From NCBI RefSeq assembly GCF_902859935.1, contig NZ_CADIKI010000006.1, forward strand, positions 62,001 through 126,000: 64,000 nt of DNA, in the 5' to 3' direction. How positions within the stretch are numbered: position 1 is the stretch's first letter; every line of letters begins with the position of its first letter. Shown one piece after another: positions 43,209-51,312 of this stretch. The notes under the pieces were generated by a model. The model saw only the letters and a program-made list of their open reading frames with translations. It was not told the origin of the DNA and did no database searches. Origin of the DNA: Paraburkholderia fynbosensis (GTDB taxonomy: Bacteria; Pseudomonadota; Gammaproteobacteria; Burkholderiales; Burkholderiaceae). The position numbers and the translations under genes were made by a program.

Positions 43209-44317
43209 CACGATCTGATTGCGCCGCTCATCGGAACGATTTGCGGCTTGTTGGTCTTGCCTTCGTAGCGCGTCGAGGTATTCAGGTAGGGCTCGACAGT
43301 CTCCTTCGTCACGAATTTCAAGCCCGTGTTGATGTCGGCCGGCCCGACCAGCCCGCCCGAGGAGAGGAACACGAACGCTTCCATCACCGTGTAGAAGCCC
43401 TGCACGTAGGGCTGCTGATCGATGGTGAAGTCGAGGAAGCCTTCGTGGATGAGCTGGATCGTGGTCGGCAGCAGGTCGAAGCCGCCACCGTGCACGCCCT
43501 TCGAGGGAAGGTTCGATTCCTTCATCACCTGCGCGACGCCCTGCGTGCTGCCCGCATCCACCGCGAACATGCCCTTCAGGTCCTGGTGGCCCAGATAGAA
43601 CGACTTGATTTTAGAAAGCTCCTCGTTGACGGTCGCGCCCGTCGCCACGGTCTGGATGTCGATCTTCTTGCCGGACTTCTTGATGGCGTCGCTCGCACCG
43701 TCCAGGCGTGGCTGGATATTGAGCTGCCCCGGCGTCGCGATGAAAAGCGCGACCATGCCGCTGTCGATGAGGCTCACGATGCGCTCGCCCATCTGATAAC
43801 CGGAGAGATACAGGTCCTGGCCGATATAGGCGAGGCGCGGGTTCTTTTTGCCGCGCGGCGCGTCGGCGTTATAAGCGAACACCGGAATGCCGGCGTCGAG
43901 CGCGGCCTGGATCGGCTTGTCGAAGGCGCCCGGATCGACGATCGGCACGGCGATGGCGTCGGCCTTCGCGGCAATGGCCGAGTTCACGGCGCGGACCATC
44001 TCGCCCGCGTCCGACGTGGCCGAGCCGGTCCACTGATAATTCATGCTGAGCAGCGAGCACGCGTCCTGGATGCCGTACTGCGTCGGGACGAAGAACGGGT
44101 TCGTGGTGACGTGATTGACGAACACGATCTTCCACTTCTTGTGGGCGGGGAATGCCGCCTCCGCCGCCTGCGCCGTGCCGACCAGCCCACCCGCGCCGCC
44201 TAGCGCGCCCATCAGCGAAAGCGCCGCGCCTAATCCCGTGCCCTGCATGAGCCCGCGCCGCGCCGCGCTGAAACCGTTACGGCGCTGTTCCTCGTCGTCA
44301 TCCCGTTGCTGTGCCAT
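43208..44317 (-). CDS. Periplasmic sugar-binding protein with twin-arginine-like leader
   Basis: A 369-residue Peripla_BP_4 (RbsB/FrcB type) protein. The N-terminus is long and polar, with RRGLMQGTGLGAALSLMG, a twin-Arg followed by a hydrophobic core ending at AQAAEA, suggesting export of a folded protein by Tat. The mature part has KIVFVNHVTTNPFFVPTQYGI, then KADAIAVPIVDPGAFDKPI and KGMFAVDAGSTQGVAQVM, as in ribose/fructose-type receptors. The ligand is unknown, and no regulator or catabolic gene lies beside the operon to identify it. Confidence 0.88.
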   Translation of the reverse strand: MAQQRDDDEEQRRNGFSAARRGLMQGTGLGAALSLMGALGGAGGLVGTAQAAEAAFPAHKKWKIVFVNHVTTNPFFVPTQYGIQDACSLLSMNYQWTGSATSDAGEMVRAVNSAIAAKADAIAVPIVDPGAFDKPIQAALDAGIPVFAYNADAPRGKKNPRLAYIGQDLYLSGYQMGERIVSLIDSGMVALFIATPGQLNIQPRLDGASDAIKKSGKKIDIQTVATGATVNEELSKIKSFYLGHQDLKGMFAVDAGSTQGVAQVMKESNLPSKGVHGGGFDLLPTTIQLIHEGFLDFTIDQQPYVQGFYTVMEAFVFLSSGGLVGPADINTGLKFVTKETVEPYLNTSTRYEGKTNKPQIVPMSGAIRS

Positions 44318-44900
44318 GTCGTCCTCCGGTTCTCTTCTTCGTTCGTTGATGCGCTCGACGTTGAGTCGATCGCGTGCAGATGCTGGACGGCACCGGGAGT
44401 GCGCTGGGTAGCGCGGGGCTGAGGCGTGGAAATGTGCAACCCCGATTCGAAAGCGCTCGATACACGCCGTGCGGTACCGAAAAAATGGTAGTGCAGCGCG
44501 GTTGTACCTCCTAATCCATGTATACCCCTAACTAGTCCGACTATTGGGATGCCCGGCTGACGGACCGCCAGGCCAGGAAACCGACAAAGCCGATAGGGGC
44601 GTCGTAAAGGCGAAGAATCAGCCAGGCGAAGATTGCTTCGCCGACGTTGCGCTGTCGGCTGCGGGTAAGGATTTCGAAATTTTTATTACCGCGCCTCGCG
44701 CCCGGCAAAAAGGACATTCAGTGGGTGTTTCCGCGAAACCGGGCCGGGCGTGCAGGTATTGGAAGGCTAGGAAACGGATGGGGTGTGGGAGGACTGCTTC
44801 GGGAACGGGGAGCTGCGTCTGTCTCTGCCCAGCGCAGATAGTGGGAACGGGCTGGGCAGCGGTATGTGATTTACCGTGCCGAGATAACACGACTCATCGC
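44318..44900. other. 583-base intergenic stretch with a TAGTC-C-GACTA dyad
   Basis: Contains the promoter of the ABC operon and the end of the receiver gene. A perfect dyad TAGTC-C-GACTA (44533-44543) lies about 215 bases upstream of the binding-protein start. A 58-codon minus-strand frame (44541-44717, beginning MSFLPGARRGNKNFEIL with one hydrophobic segment) is open but lacks a ribosome site, and I do not count it as a gene. Confidence 0.4.
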
Positions 44901-45278
44901 TCAATTTCCCTGTGCCATCAATGCGCGGAACAGCGCCTGGTGATCGAACGGCTTCTGACAGCGCGGGTAATGACGATACGGCTGAGCGACCGCGTCAGCG
45001 CCATATCCCGTGGCAAACACGAACCGGATACGACGCGACGCGAGCGCGTCCGCCACCGCATACGATTTCTCGCCGTTCAGGTCGACGTCGAGGATCGCGG
45101 CGTCGATATGCTCCTTGCCTTCTTCGATCAGCGTGACCGCTTCCTGCGCACGGGAGATCGGGCCGACGACGCTCGCCCCCGCCTCTTCAAGCAGGCTGGA
45201 CAGCGCGAGCGCCACCAGGTAGTCGTCTTCGACCACCATCACCCTTTGATCCTGTAGCTGTTTTTCCAAGCGGGGCAT
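44901..45278 (-). CDS. Stand-alone response-regulator receiver
   Basis: A 125-residue CheY-like domain with acidic pocket VVEDDYL (Asp18-Asp19), phospho-acceptor Asp64 in AILDVDLNGE, and Lys109 in CQKPF. The DVDLNG form and the ending are typical of receivers paired with HWE-family kinases. It has no output domain, so it probably acts as a phosphate sink or shuttle. It starts 12 bases after the CheB-CheR-HWE kinase gene on the same strand, which should be its partner. Confidence 0.9.
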   Translation of the reverse strand: MPRLEKQLQDQRVMVVEDDYLVALALSSLLEEAGASVVGPISRAQEAVTLIEEGKEHIDAAILDVDLNGEKSYAVADALASRRIRFVFATGYGADAVAQPYRHYPRCQKPFDHQALFRALMAQGN

Positions 45279-45290
45279 CTGCCGCCTTTC

Positions 45291-48200
45291 CTATGGAGAA
45301 GTGCTGTCGTGCGAGCGGACCGACGGCAACGGTATCTCGATGTGGCACGTCACGCCGTCCGAGCTGAAAACCAGTTCGGTGTTCGCCTGAAGCGTGAACT
45401 TCAATGCCTTCTCGATCAGTTGCCGGCCGAAGCCGGTTTTGGACGCATTCGGCGGTGTTCGCAAGCCGCTTTCAATCCAGTCGATCACGAGTGCGCCGCC
45501 TCCGGCCGCTCCCGGTCGAACATTCCAGTTCAACGCGAGCCGCGCCTCCCTGTCCTTCAGTGCGCCGTACTTGATCGCATTCGTTGCCAGTTCGTGCAGC
45601 ACGAGCGCTATCGTTTGTACGCTGCGAAACGATAGCGGCACGGCCGGACCATTCACGGTAATCCGGTCACCGTCTGTTACGCCGAGCGCATCGAATTCTA
45701 GACGCACGATATCGCTGAGATCGATCAGATTCCCGTTCGCTTCGCCGATGAGCCCTTGCAGGCGCCCAAGCGCCGCCAGACGGGTCGCGAACGTCTCGAG
45801 GGCGGGATCGTCCGCGAGCGTCTGCTGCGCGATCGACTGGATGACGGCCAGCAGGTTGCGCGTACGATGCTGCAACTCCGCAATCAGCACGTCCTGCCTT
45901 TCCTCAGCATGCACCATGCCTGTCACGTCGACAAACGCGACGACCACGCCGTCCGTTGTCCGGTCGCCATTGCGGTAAGGCACGAGGCGCACCAGAAAAT
46001 GGGTCCGACCGTTGTTGCTGCTGACGTGCCGTTCGCGCGGCTCATCGGTGCGAAACACGGTCGCGATGTCGTCCTCGAGTCCGGCCAGTTCCAGACGGCT
46101 TGCGAGCTCCGTGATGGGACGGCCGCGGTCGCCAGGCCGAATGTGAAAAATGCCGCTCATGGCGGGCGTGAACGAACGGATCACGAGGTTGCGATCGAGA
46201 AACACAGTCGCGACCGAGGTGCTCTCGAACAGGTTTTGCAGATCGGTGTTCGCGCGATCCAACGCGTCGATCTTCCCGTTCAGCTCCAGGTTGACGGTGT
46301 GCAACTCCTCGTTCAATGAAACGAGTTCCTCTTTCGACGCCTCCAGCTCCTCGTTCGACGATTGCAGTTCCTCATTGACCGACACCAGCTCCTCGTTCGA
46401 CGACTTGAGTTCCTCGAGTGCCGTTTCGTACTCTTCGATCATCGACTGCAAACGCTCGCGGGTATCGCGCAGTTCTTTCTCGACTTGGGCGGCGGTTCCG
46501 TCATGCGTCGTTTGCGCGCGGATTAACGCCTCCTCGCGCGTCAAGCCCGGTCCATGATCGGCGAAGACGACAAGATACATACGCTCGTTTTGCGTGTGCT
46601 CGGCCAGCGGCTCGACCGTCAGACTGACCACCTGCACGCGACCGTCCTCTCCCTCGACGACGACGTCATCGCGCGTCACCAGACGTCCCGACTCGACCGC
46701 CTCCCGGAAGACCGCGCGCAGGTCGAGGCTGAGTCCCTTGCGTGCCATTGAAAACAGCTGCCGCGTCGGGGCCCCGGGTGCGGCCTCCAGATATTTGCCC
46801 GTGCGGCCCGAGTAGTAGACGACATCGCCATCACGCGTGGCAAGCACGTGCGGCGGGGTGAAGCGCTCCAGCATGTGGGTATCGACCATATGGCGAAGCG
46901 CGGCGCCACCGAGCGGCGGCCGGCTGGGCGAGAACGCCGCCAGATTGCCGATCCGCAGAGACGACACCGAGAGCGGCAGACGGATTTGCGGCGCGACGTC
47001 CGCCCGGCGACGGAAGATCCGGTGCTTCTTCTCCACCGGCGTGAAAAGCTCGTCGAACTGGCTGACGTGCTCCGACGTGCCGAGAAAGAGGTAACCGTCC
47101 GGACGCAGCGCGTAGTGAAACGTCGGGATGACCTGGTTCTGGATGTCGGTACCGAAGTAGATCAGAAGGTTGCGGCACGACACGAGGTCGATGCGGGAAT
47201 AAGGCGGGTCGCGAATGACGCTATGGGGCGAAAAGATGCAGAGGTCACGGACCTCTTTGGCCACCACGTAACTGCCGCCATCGGGAACGAAAAACCGCCG
47301 GCGGCGCTCGTCCGATACGCCGTCGAGTAACGGGAGCGGATAACGGGCCGCCCGCGCGACGGCAAGCGCGCCGTCATCGATATCGGTCGCGAAAATCTGA
47401 ACGCGGGGTGCGTCGGTGCGGCCGTTGATCCGCTCGCGCATGAGGATGGCGAGCGAATAGACCTCTTCGCCCGTCGCGCAGCCCGGCACCCACACCCGCA
47501 CGGTCTGGTCGGCGCCGCGCCCATCCAGCAGTTTCGGAATGACGATAGTCGCGAGACTTTCGAAGGCGTGCGCATCGCGAAAGAAGCTGGTGACGTTGAT
47601 CAGCAGATCGCGAAAGAGCGCCGTGACTTCCTGGGAATCCGCGGACAGCCGCGCCACGTAGGCGTCAGGGGTCTGGATTTCCAGAACCTGCATGCGCCGC
47701 TGCACGCGACGCAGGAAAGTCTTGATCTTGTAGCCGCTGAAGTCATGTCCGACCTGGTTGCGCAAAACTGCATAGATCGCTTCGCGCGCCTCGTCGAACC
47801 CTGTTGCTTCAGCTTGTGCGGTGACCTCGCCGGCAAGCCCGTCGAGCGTGAACGCGCCTGCGGCAAAGCGGACGAGCTTCGCGCCCATCTGCTCGACCGG
47901 CACCGCGAAATCCACGAGACCGGTGGAGATTGCACTCGCGGGCATGTCTGCATGATGGGGACCGAAGCCATCGGTGGCCTGCGCGAGCGTCAGCCCGCCG
48001 CACTCCTTGATGGCCTTGATGCCGAGCGTGCCGTCGGAATCCGCGCCGGAAAGAATGACGCCGGCGGAGAACTCCCCGACGTCCGCTGCAAGGGTGCTCA
48101 GGAACACGTCGATCGGCCGGCGTTCCCGGCGGTGCTTGTCCTGAACCTGAACATGGAGCGTCCGGTTCTCGATGCTCAGCACGGCGTCCGTCGGTAACAG

Positions 48201-48431
48201 ATACACACTGTCAGCCTCGATTTGCATGCCATCGGTAATGATGCGCACAGGCATCGTGGTAAAGCGCGCGACGATCTCCGGCAGCAGGCTTTCGCGATCC
48301 GGGCTCAGGTGAGTCACGATCACACACGCGAGACCGGGCTTCTCCGGCATGCCGTGGAAAAAGCCCTCCAGTGCCTCGACAGCGCCGGCCGATGCACCTA
48401 TACCCACGACAGGAAATTCATTCATTGACAT
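45291..48431 (-). CDS. CheB-CheR-coiled coil-PAS-HWE histidine kinase fusion
   Basis: A 1046-residue cytosolic signalling protein. A CheB-type methylesterase is at about residues 5-185 (Ser14 in GASAGA, His41, Asp133), with no receiver in front. A CheR-type methyltransferase is at about 205-470 (SAM loop VPGCATGEEVYSLAI). Then come a PAS-like part, a coiled coil of about 70 residues rich in Glu-Glu-Leu repeats (VSVNEELQSSNEELEASKEE), a second PAS, and an HWE-type kinase core with ELQHRTRNLLAVIQSI. The ATG overlaps the stop of the ParD-like gene (TGATG) and has AGGGAAAG five bases upstream. Such fusions act in stress signalling rather than chemotaxis proper. Confidence 0.9.
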   Translation of the reverse strand: MSMNEFPVVGIGASAGAVEALEGFFHGMPEKPGLACVIVTHLSPDRESLLPEIVARFTTMPVRIITDGMQIEADSVYLLPTDAVLSIENRTLHVQVQDKHRRERRPIDVFLSTLAADVGEFSAGVILSGADSDGTLGIKAIKECGGLTLAQATDGFGPHHADMPASAISTGLVDFAVPVEQMGAKLVRFAAGAFTLDGLAGEVTAQAEATGFDEAREAIYAVLRNQVGHDFSGYKIKTFLRRVQRRMQVLEIQTPDAYVARLSADSQEVTALFRDLLINVTSFFRDAHAFESLATIVIPKLLDGRGADQTVRVWVPGCATGEEVYSLAILMRERINGRTDAPRVQIFATDIDDGALAVARAARYPLPLLDGVSDERRRRFFVPDGGSYVVAKEVRDLCIFSPHSVIRDPPYSRIDLVSCRNLLIYFGTDIQNQVIPTFHYALRPDGYLFLGTSEHVSQFDELFTPVEKKHRIFRRRADVAPQIRLPLSVSSLRIGNLAAFSPSRPPLGGAALRHMVDTHMLERFTPPHVLATRDGDVVYYSGRTGKYLEAAPGAPTRQLFSMARKGLSLDLRAVFREAVESGRLVTRDDVVVEGEDGRVQVVSLTVEPLAEHTQNERMYLVVFADHGPGLTREEALIRAQTTHDGTAAQVEKELRDTRERLQSMIEEYETALEELKSSNEELVSVNEELQSSNEELEASKEELVSLNEELHTVNLELNGKIDALDRANTDLQNLFESTSVATVFLDRNLVIRSFTPAMSGIFHIRPGDRGRPITELASRLELAGLEDDIATVFRTDEPRERHVSSNNGRTHFLVRLVPYRNGDRTTDGVVVAFVDVTGMVHAEERQDVLIAELQHRTRNLLAVIQSIAQQTLADDPALETFATRLAALGRLQGLIGEANGNLIDLSDIVRLEFDALGVTDGDRITVNGPAVPLSFRSVQTIALVLHELATNAIKYGALKDREARLALNWNVRPGAAGGGALVIDWIESGLRTPPNASKTGFGRQLIEKALKFTLQANTELVFSSDGVTCHIEIPLPSVRSHDSTSP

Positions 48432-48670
48432 CACGGCTTTCCCTGCATGATGGCGCGGCCGCGTCCGTCTGCACGTTCCTTGCGCGGCCTCGTCGAACTA
48501 TCGCCGCCACCGTCCGGGGCGGCACGAAGCGCGGCCTGCTCTTCGAGCAGGCGCAACCCCGCGCGGACGACCTCGCTGGCTGTACCGTAACGACCTTTAG
48601 TGATCTCGGATTTGACGAACGAAGCGAGATGCTCCGTCAGACTGACGCTGATTGCGTATTTGGCCGGCAT
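48431..48670 (-). CDS. ParD/CopG-like antitoxin, no toxin partner
   Basis: A 79-residue protein. The first 45 residues are a ribbon-helix-helix DNA-binding domain of ParD type (ISVSLTEHLASFVKSEI, then TKGRYGTASEVVRAGLRLLEE). The tail is Arg/Asp/Gly-rich and flexible, the part that would wrap a ParE toxin. No ParE-like gene follows: the stop overlaps the start of the CheB-CheR kinase gene. A dyad GGGGTAA-N9-TTACCCC lies 20 bases upstream of its start and could be its own operator. It may regulate the kinase operon or be the remnant of a toxin-antitoxin pair. Confidence 0.82.
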   Translation of the reverse strand: MPAKYAISVSLTEHLASFVKSEITKGRYGTASEVVRAGLRLLEEQAALRAAPDGGGDSSTRPRKERADGRGRAIMQGKP

Positions 48671-48689
48671 GGGGGTCTCGGAACCACGA

Positions 48690-48712
48690 GGGGTAATACC
48701 TTATGTTACCCC
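48690..48712. promoter_or_regulatory. Candidate operator of the ParD-like gene
   Basis: Inverted repeat GGGGTAA - 9 bases - TTACCCC, 7-base perfect arms, ending 20 bases upstream of the ParD-like start codon. Ribbon-helix-helix antitoxins commonly bind such dyads over their own promoter. Binding is inferred. Confidence 0.5.
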
Positions 48713-48836
48713 GCGTACGGACGGCGCGGCGCAACATTCGAACAGGTGGTCCGAGGCCAATCACTGCACGAGGGGCAACTGCGTTTCACCGTTGTGCGAT
48801 CCAACAGCCTGCCTTCACGTTCATTCGATAAAAGCA

Positions 48837-49331
48837 TCACGAATGTCGTGGGAAAAGCTCGACTTCGCCTTCGATCTCCACGGGAATGTCAAAGGGCAGG
48901 CCGGCCATTCCCACCGCACTGCGAGCGTGAGCGCCACGCTCTTCGCCAAAGACATCGAGTATGAGTTCCGTGAAACCGTTGATGACCGCAGGCTGCCGGT
49001 TGAACCCCGGTGCCGAGTTGACCATGCCGAACACCCTCGTCCAACACGCAATGCGCTCAAGGCTGCCGAGTTCGCGCTTGAGGCTCCCAAGGATGGCCAG
49101 TCCTGTCAGGCGAGCTGCCGCGAACGCCTGCTCCTGGGTAACCTCGCTCCCCACCTTGCCGAGGGGCTCGGCGAGCGAACCGTCGGCGTTGGTCGGTCCG
49201 TGGCCCGAGATGACGGCTCTGTTGCCCACCACCCGAACCCAGGGAAATGGCAGTGTCACCCCCGGCGGAAGCCGCAGGGGTTCGGGTATGACGTAGCCGA
49301 GTGCGTGCAGGCGCTCTTCGATGGTCGACAT
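48837..49331 (-). CDS. RidA-family (YjgF/YER057c) protein
   Basis: A 164-residue member of the RidA superfamily of the longer subgroup often annotated as endoribonuclease L-PSP-like. It contains VTLPFPWVRVVGNRAVISGHGPTNADG near the N-terminus and AVGMAGLPFDIPVEIEGEVEL at the end. The canonical deaminase Arg of RidA (x-R-x-x-V/x-E near the end) reads SAVGMAGLPFDIPVEIE here, so it is not clearly a 2-iminobutanoate deaminase. AAGGAG precedes the ATG. It lies 44 bases after arsH on the same strand and may be part of the ars transcript. Confidence 0.8.
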   Translation of the reverse strand: MSTIEERLHALGYVIPEPLRLPPGVTLPFPWVRVVGNRAVISGHGPTNADGSLAEPLGKVGSEVTQEQAFAAARLTGLAILGSLKRELGSLERIACWTRVFGMVNSAPGFNRQPAVINGFTELILDVFGEERGAHARSAVGMAGLPFDIPVEIEGEVELFPRHS

Positions 49332-49375
49332 CTTTGGACTCCTTGTGAATACCCAATGGTCAGGTGGCCGCGCCG

Positions 49376-50140
49376 CTACTCGGTTTCGCTGTCGTCGGTG
49401 TCCGCATTGGCGCCCACCGTTTCCTGCTTCATGGCGGCGGCCGCCAGCGTCGTGGCGAGTTCCGGATGAGCCTCTTTCCGCTCGCTGTAGCGGTCGGTCA
49501 GGTAGTCCGAACGGTCTCGCACCAACAGCGTGAACTTGTACAGTTCTTCCATTACGTCGAGGACGCGATCGTAATAGGCCGACGGTTTCATCCGGCCACT
49601 GTCGTCGAACTCTTGGTACGCTTTCGCCACCGAAGACTGATTCGGGATGGTCACCATCCGCATCCACCGGCCGAGAATGCGTAGCGCGTTCACAGCGTTG
49701 AACGATTGCGATCCACCGCACACCTGCATTACCGCGAGCGTGCGACCTTGCGTGGGGCGAACGCCGCCGCTTTCGAGCGGTAGCCAATCGATCTGGTTCT
49801 TGAATACCGCCGTCAACGTTCCGTGACGCTCCGGGCTGCACCATACGTGCCCTTCCGACCACTCGGAAAGTTTGCGCAGTTCGACCACCTTCGGATGATC
49901 GGCCGGCACGCTATCCACGAGCGGCAAGCCGTGCGGATCGAAGACACGTGTGTCCGCGCCGAAATGGCGCAGGATGCGTTCGGCTTCGAGCGTGAGAAGC
50001 CGGCTGTACGACGTAGGGCGCAACGAGCCATAGAGCAGCAGAATCCGTGGAGCGTGGGAAGACACTGTACGTGGTTCGAGCTTCTGCACATCCGGCGTGT
50101 CGAGGTGCGCAGCGCTGACGTTGGGAATGTCCTGCATCAT
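49376..50140 (-). CDS. arsH: ArsH NADPH-dependent organoarsenical oxidase / FMN reductase
   Basis: A 254-residue flavodoxin-like protein. Diagnostic phrases are [22 protein letters not shown] (FMN-phosphate loop), [18 protein letters not shown] and [20 protein letters not shown]. ArsH oxidises trivalent methyl- or aromatic arsenicals to the less toxic pentavalent forms. The start overlaps the arsC stop (TAATG) and GGAGG lies eight bases upstream. The C-terminal tail of about 25 residues is acidic. Confidence 0.95.
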   Translation of the reverse strand: MMQDIPNVSAAHLDTPDVQKLEPRTVSSHAPRILLLYGSLRPTSYSRLLTLEAERILRHFGADTRVFDPHGLPLVDSVPADHPKVVELRKLSEWSEGHVWCSPERHGTLTAVFKNQIDWLPLESGGVRPTQGRTLAVMQVCGGSQSFNAVNALRILGRWMRMVTIPNQSSVAKAYQEFDDSGRMKPSAYYDRVLDVMEELYKFTLLVRDRSDYLTDRYSERKEAHPELATTLAAAAMKQETVGANADTDDSETE

Positions 50141-50562
50141 TAGAGCATCCTCCTTCCTTCGCTATCGACGGCCTGCTCGCCGTCCTCCTTCGTGAACGCG
50201 CCCTTCTGCCCGGTGGGCAGGATATCGAGCACTACCTCGGAGGGCCGGCACAGACGCACGCCAAGCGGCGTGACAACGAACGGGCGGTTGATGAGGATCG
50301 GGTATTGCACCATGGCGTCGAGCAACTGCTCATCGCGCAGGGAGGGATCGCTCAGGCCGAGCTCCATGTACGGTGTGCCCTTTTCACGCAGCGCGGCGCG
50401 AACCGTGAGACCGGCACGGGCGATCAAATCCCGCAACGTGTCCCGCTCCGGCGGCGTTTTGAGGTATTCGATAACCTCGGGCTCGACACCGGCATTGCGG
50501 ATCAAGGCCAACGTATTGCGCGACGTGCCGCACTCCGGGTTGTGATAGATCGTGACGCTCAT
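50140..50562 (-). CDS. arsC: Arsenate reductase, glutaredoxin-linked
   Basis: A 140-residue ArsC of the ArsC/Spx fold, which reduces arsenate to arsenite using glutathione and glutaredoxin. Catalytic Cys11 lies in [14 protein letters not shown]. The stabilising Arg residues are in [17 protein letters not shown] and the arsenate-site [12 protein letters not shown]. Length and motif match E. coli plasmid-type ArsC. It is translationally coupled to arsH. The arsenite formed would need an exporter, which is not in this operon. Confidence 0.95.
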   Translation of the reverse strand: MSVTIYHNPECGTSRNTLALIRNAGVEPEVIEYLKTPPERDTLRDLIARAGLTVRAALREKGTPYMELGLSDPSLRDEQLLDAMVQYPILINRPFVVTPLGVRLCRPSEVVLDILPTGQKGAFTKEDGEQAVDSEGRRML

Positions 50563-50600
50563 ATCTTATGTCCTCTAACGCTGTGTTTGGCTTCGTACCA

Positions 50601-50612
50601 GCTAGCGCTAGC
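50601..50612. repeat. Perfect 12-base palindrome between arsR and arsC
   Basis: GCTAGCGCTAGC, in the 123-base gap between the arsR stop and the arsC start. It could be a second regulatory site or an mRNA processing or stalling hairpin; it lacks a loop and a U tract, so it is not a classical terminator. Confidence 0.4.
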
Positions 50613-50685
50613 GCCTTGCCTGAACGGAAACCGTACGGGCTGATTGCGGCAGCGGCCGCGAATGTGGAGAAGCGAGGCATCTACT

Positions 50686-51018
50686 TCATCGGCTATTTCC
50701 ACCGCAATCGGCGAGGCTGCTCGCGGCACAGGTCGCGCCGTCGCAGCAGTTCTCCGTCAGGAAACCAATCAGCCCTGTCATCGCATCGAAGTTAGCTGTG
50801 TAGATGACGAATCGTCCGTCCTGGCGCGGCTTCACCAGCTCCGCGTGCGACAGATCCTTCAGGTGGAACGACAAGCCCGAGGGGGAAAGCCCGAGCTGCT
50901 GCGCGATCTCGCCAGCCGCCATCCCATCCGGACCGGCAATGACCAGCAGACGGAAAATCGCCAGCCGCGATTCATGGGCGAGCGCGCTCAGCGCGCGTAC
51001 AACGAGATTCGAGTCCAT
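50686..51018 (-). CDS. arsR: ArsR arsenic-responsive repressor
   Basis: A 110-residue ArsR/SmtB regulator. The N-terminal helix ALSALAHESRLAIFRLLVIAG and recognition helix LSPSGLSFHLKDLSHAELV are clear. The canonical ELCVCDL metal site in the recognition helix is absent (GEIAQQLGLSPS). Instead a C-terminal cluster CCDGATCAASS provides three Cys residues, the arrangement of ArsR proteins that bind arsenite at the C-terminus. The ATG complementary to 51016-51018 was chosen because the operator dyad lies immediately upstream. It is the first gene of the ars operon. Confidence 0.9.
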   Translation of the reverse strand: MDSNLVVRALSALAHESRLAIFRLLVIAGPDGMAAGEIAQQLGLSPSGLSFHLKDLSHAELVKPRQDGRFVIYTANFDAMTGLIGFLTENCCDGATCAASSLADCGGNSR

Positions 51019-51047
51019 GGACGCAACGATAGCCCATGCGTTTTTAT

Positions 51048-51067
51048 ATTTCAACGGATATTGAAAT
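51048..51067. promoter_or_regulatory. ArsR operator
   Basis: ATTTCAA - CGGATA - TTGAAAT, a perfect inverted repeat with 7-base arms, 30 bases upstream of the arsR start. Size and A+T-rich arms match known ArsR sites. The binding assignment is by position. Confidence 0.65.
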
Positions 51068-51244
51068 GATAGCGAGGCGCAGACTACTGGCGCTTCAGGC
51101 GACGGCACGATCTGCGCATTCGCTGTGACTTCCGACTCGTAGACCCTGCGCGTCATGTAGCGCATGACGTAAAAGCGACGGGCATGGTCGAGAATTCCCC
51201 GCGTCAGAAGACCTAAGCCCACGACGAACTAACGCCTACAGGCC

Positions 51245-51281
51245 AAAAAAAAGAACCGCCCGACATGGTCGGACGGTTCTT
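51245..51281 (-). terminator. Rho-independent terminator of the beta-propeller lipoprotein gene
   Basis: Stem AAGAACCG/CGGTTCTT (51251-51258 with 51274-51281), continued by CCGAC/GTCGG after one mismatch, loop ATG. On the minus strand it is followed by a run of eight U (A8 at 51245-51252). Lies 30 bases past the lipoprotein stop. Confidence 0.9.
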
Positions 51282-51312
51282 CTGCCTACGCGCGCCGCAA
51301 AGCGGCGAAAAA

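Noticed and set aside
44541..44717. 58-codon minus-strand frame with one hydrophobic segment
   Set aside because: No ribosome site before the ATG and no recognisable family; GC-rich intergenic DNA often gives such frames.
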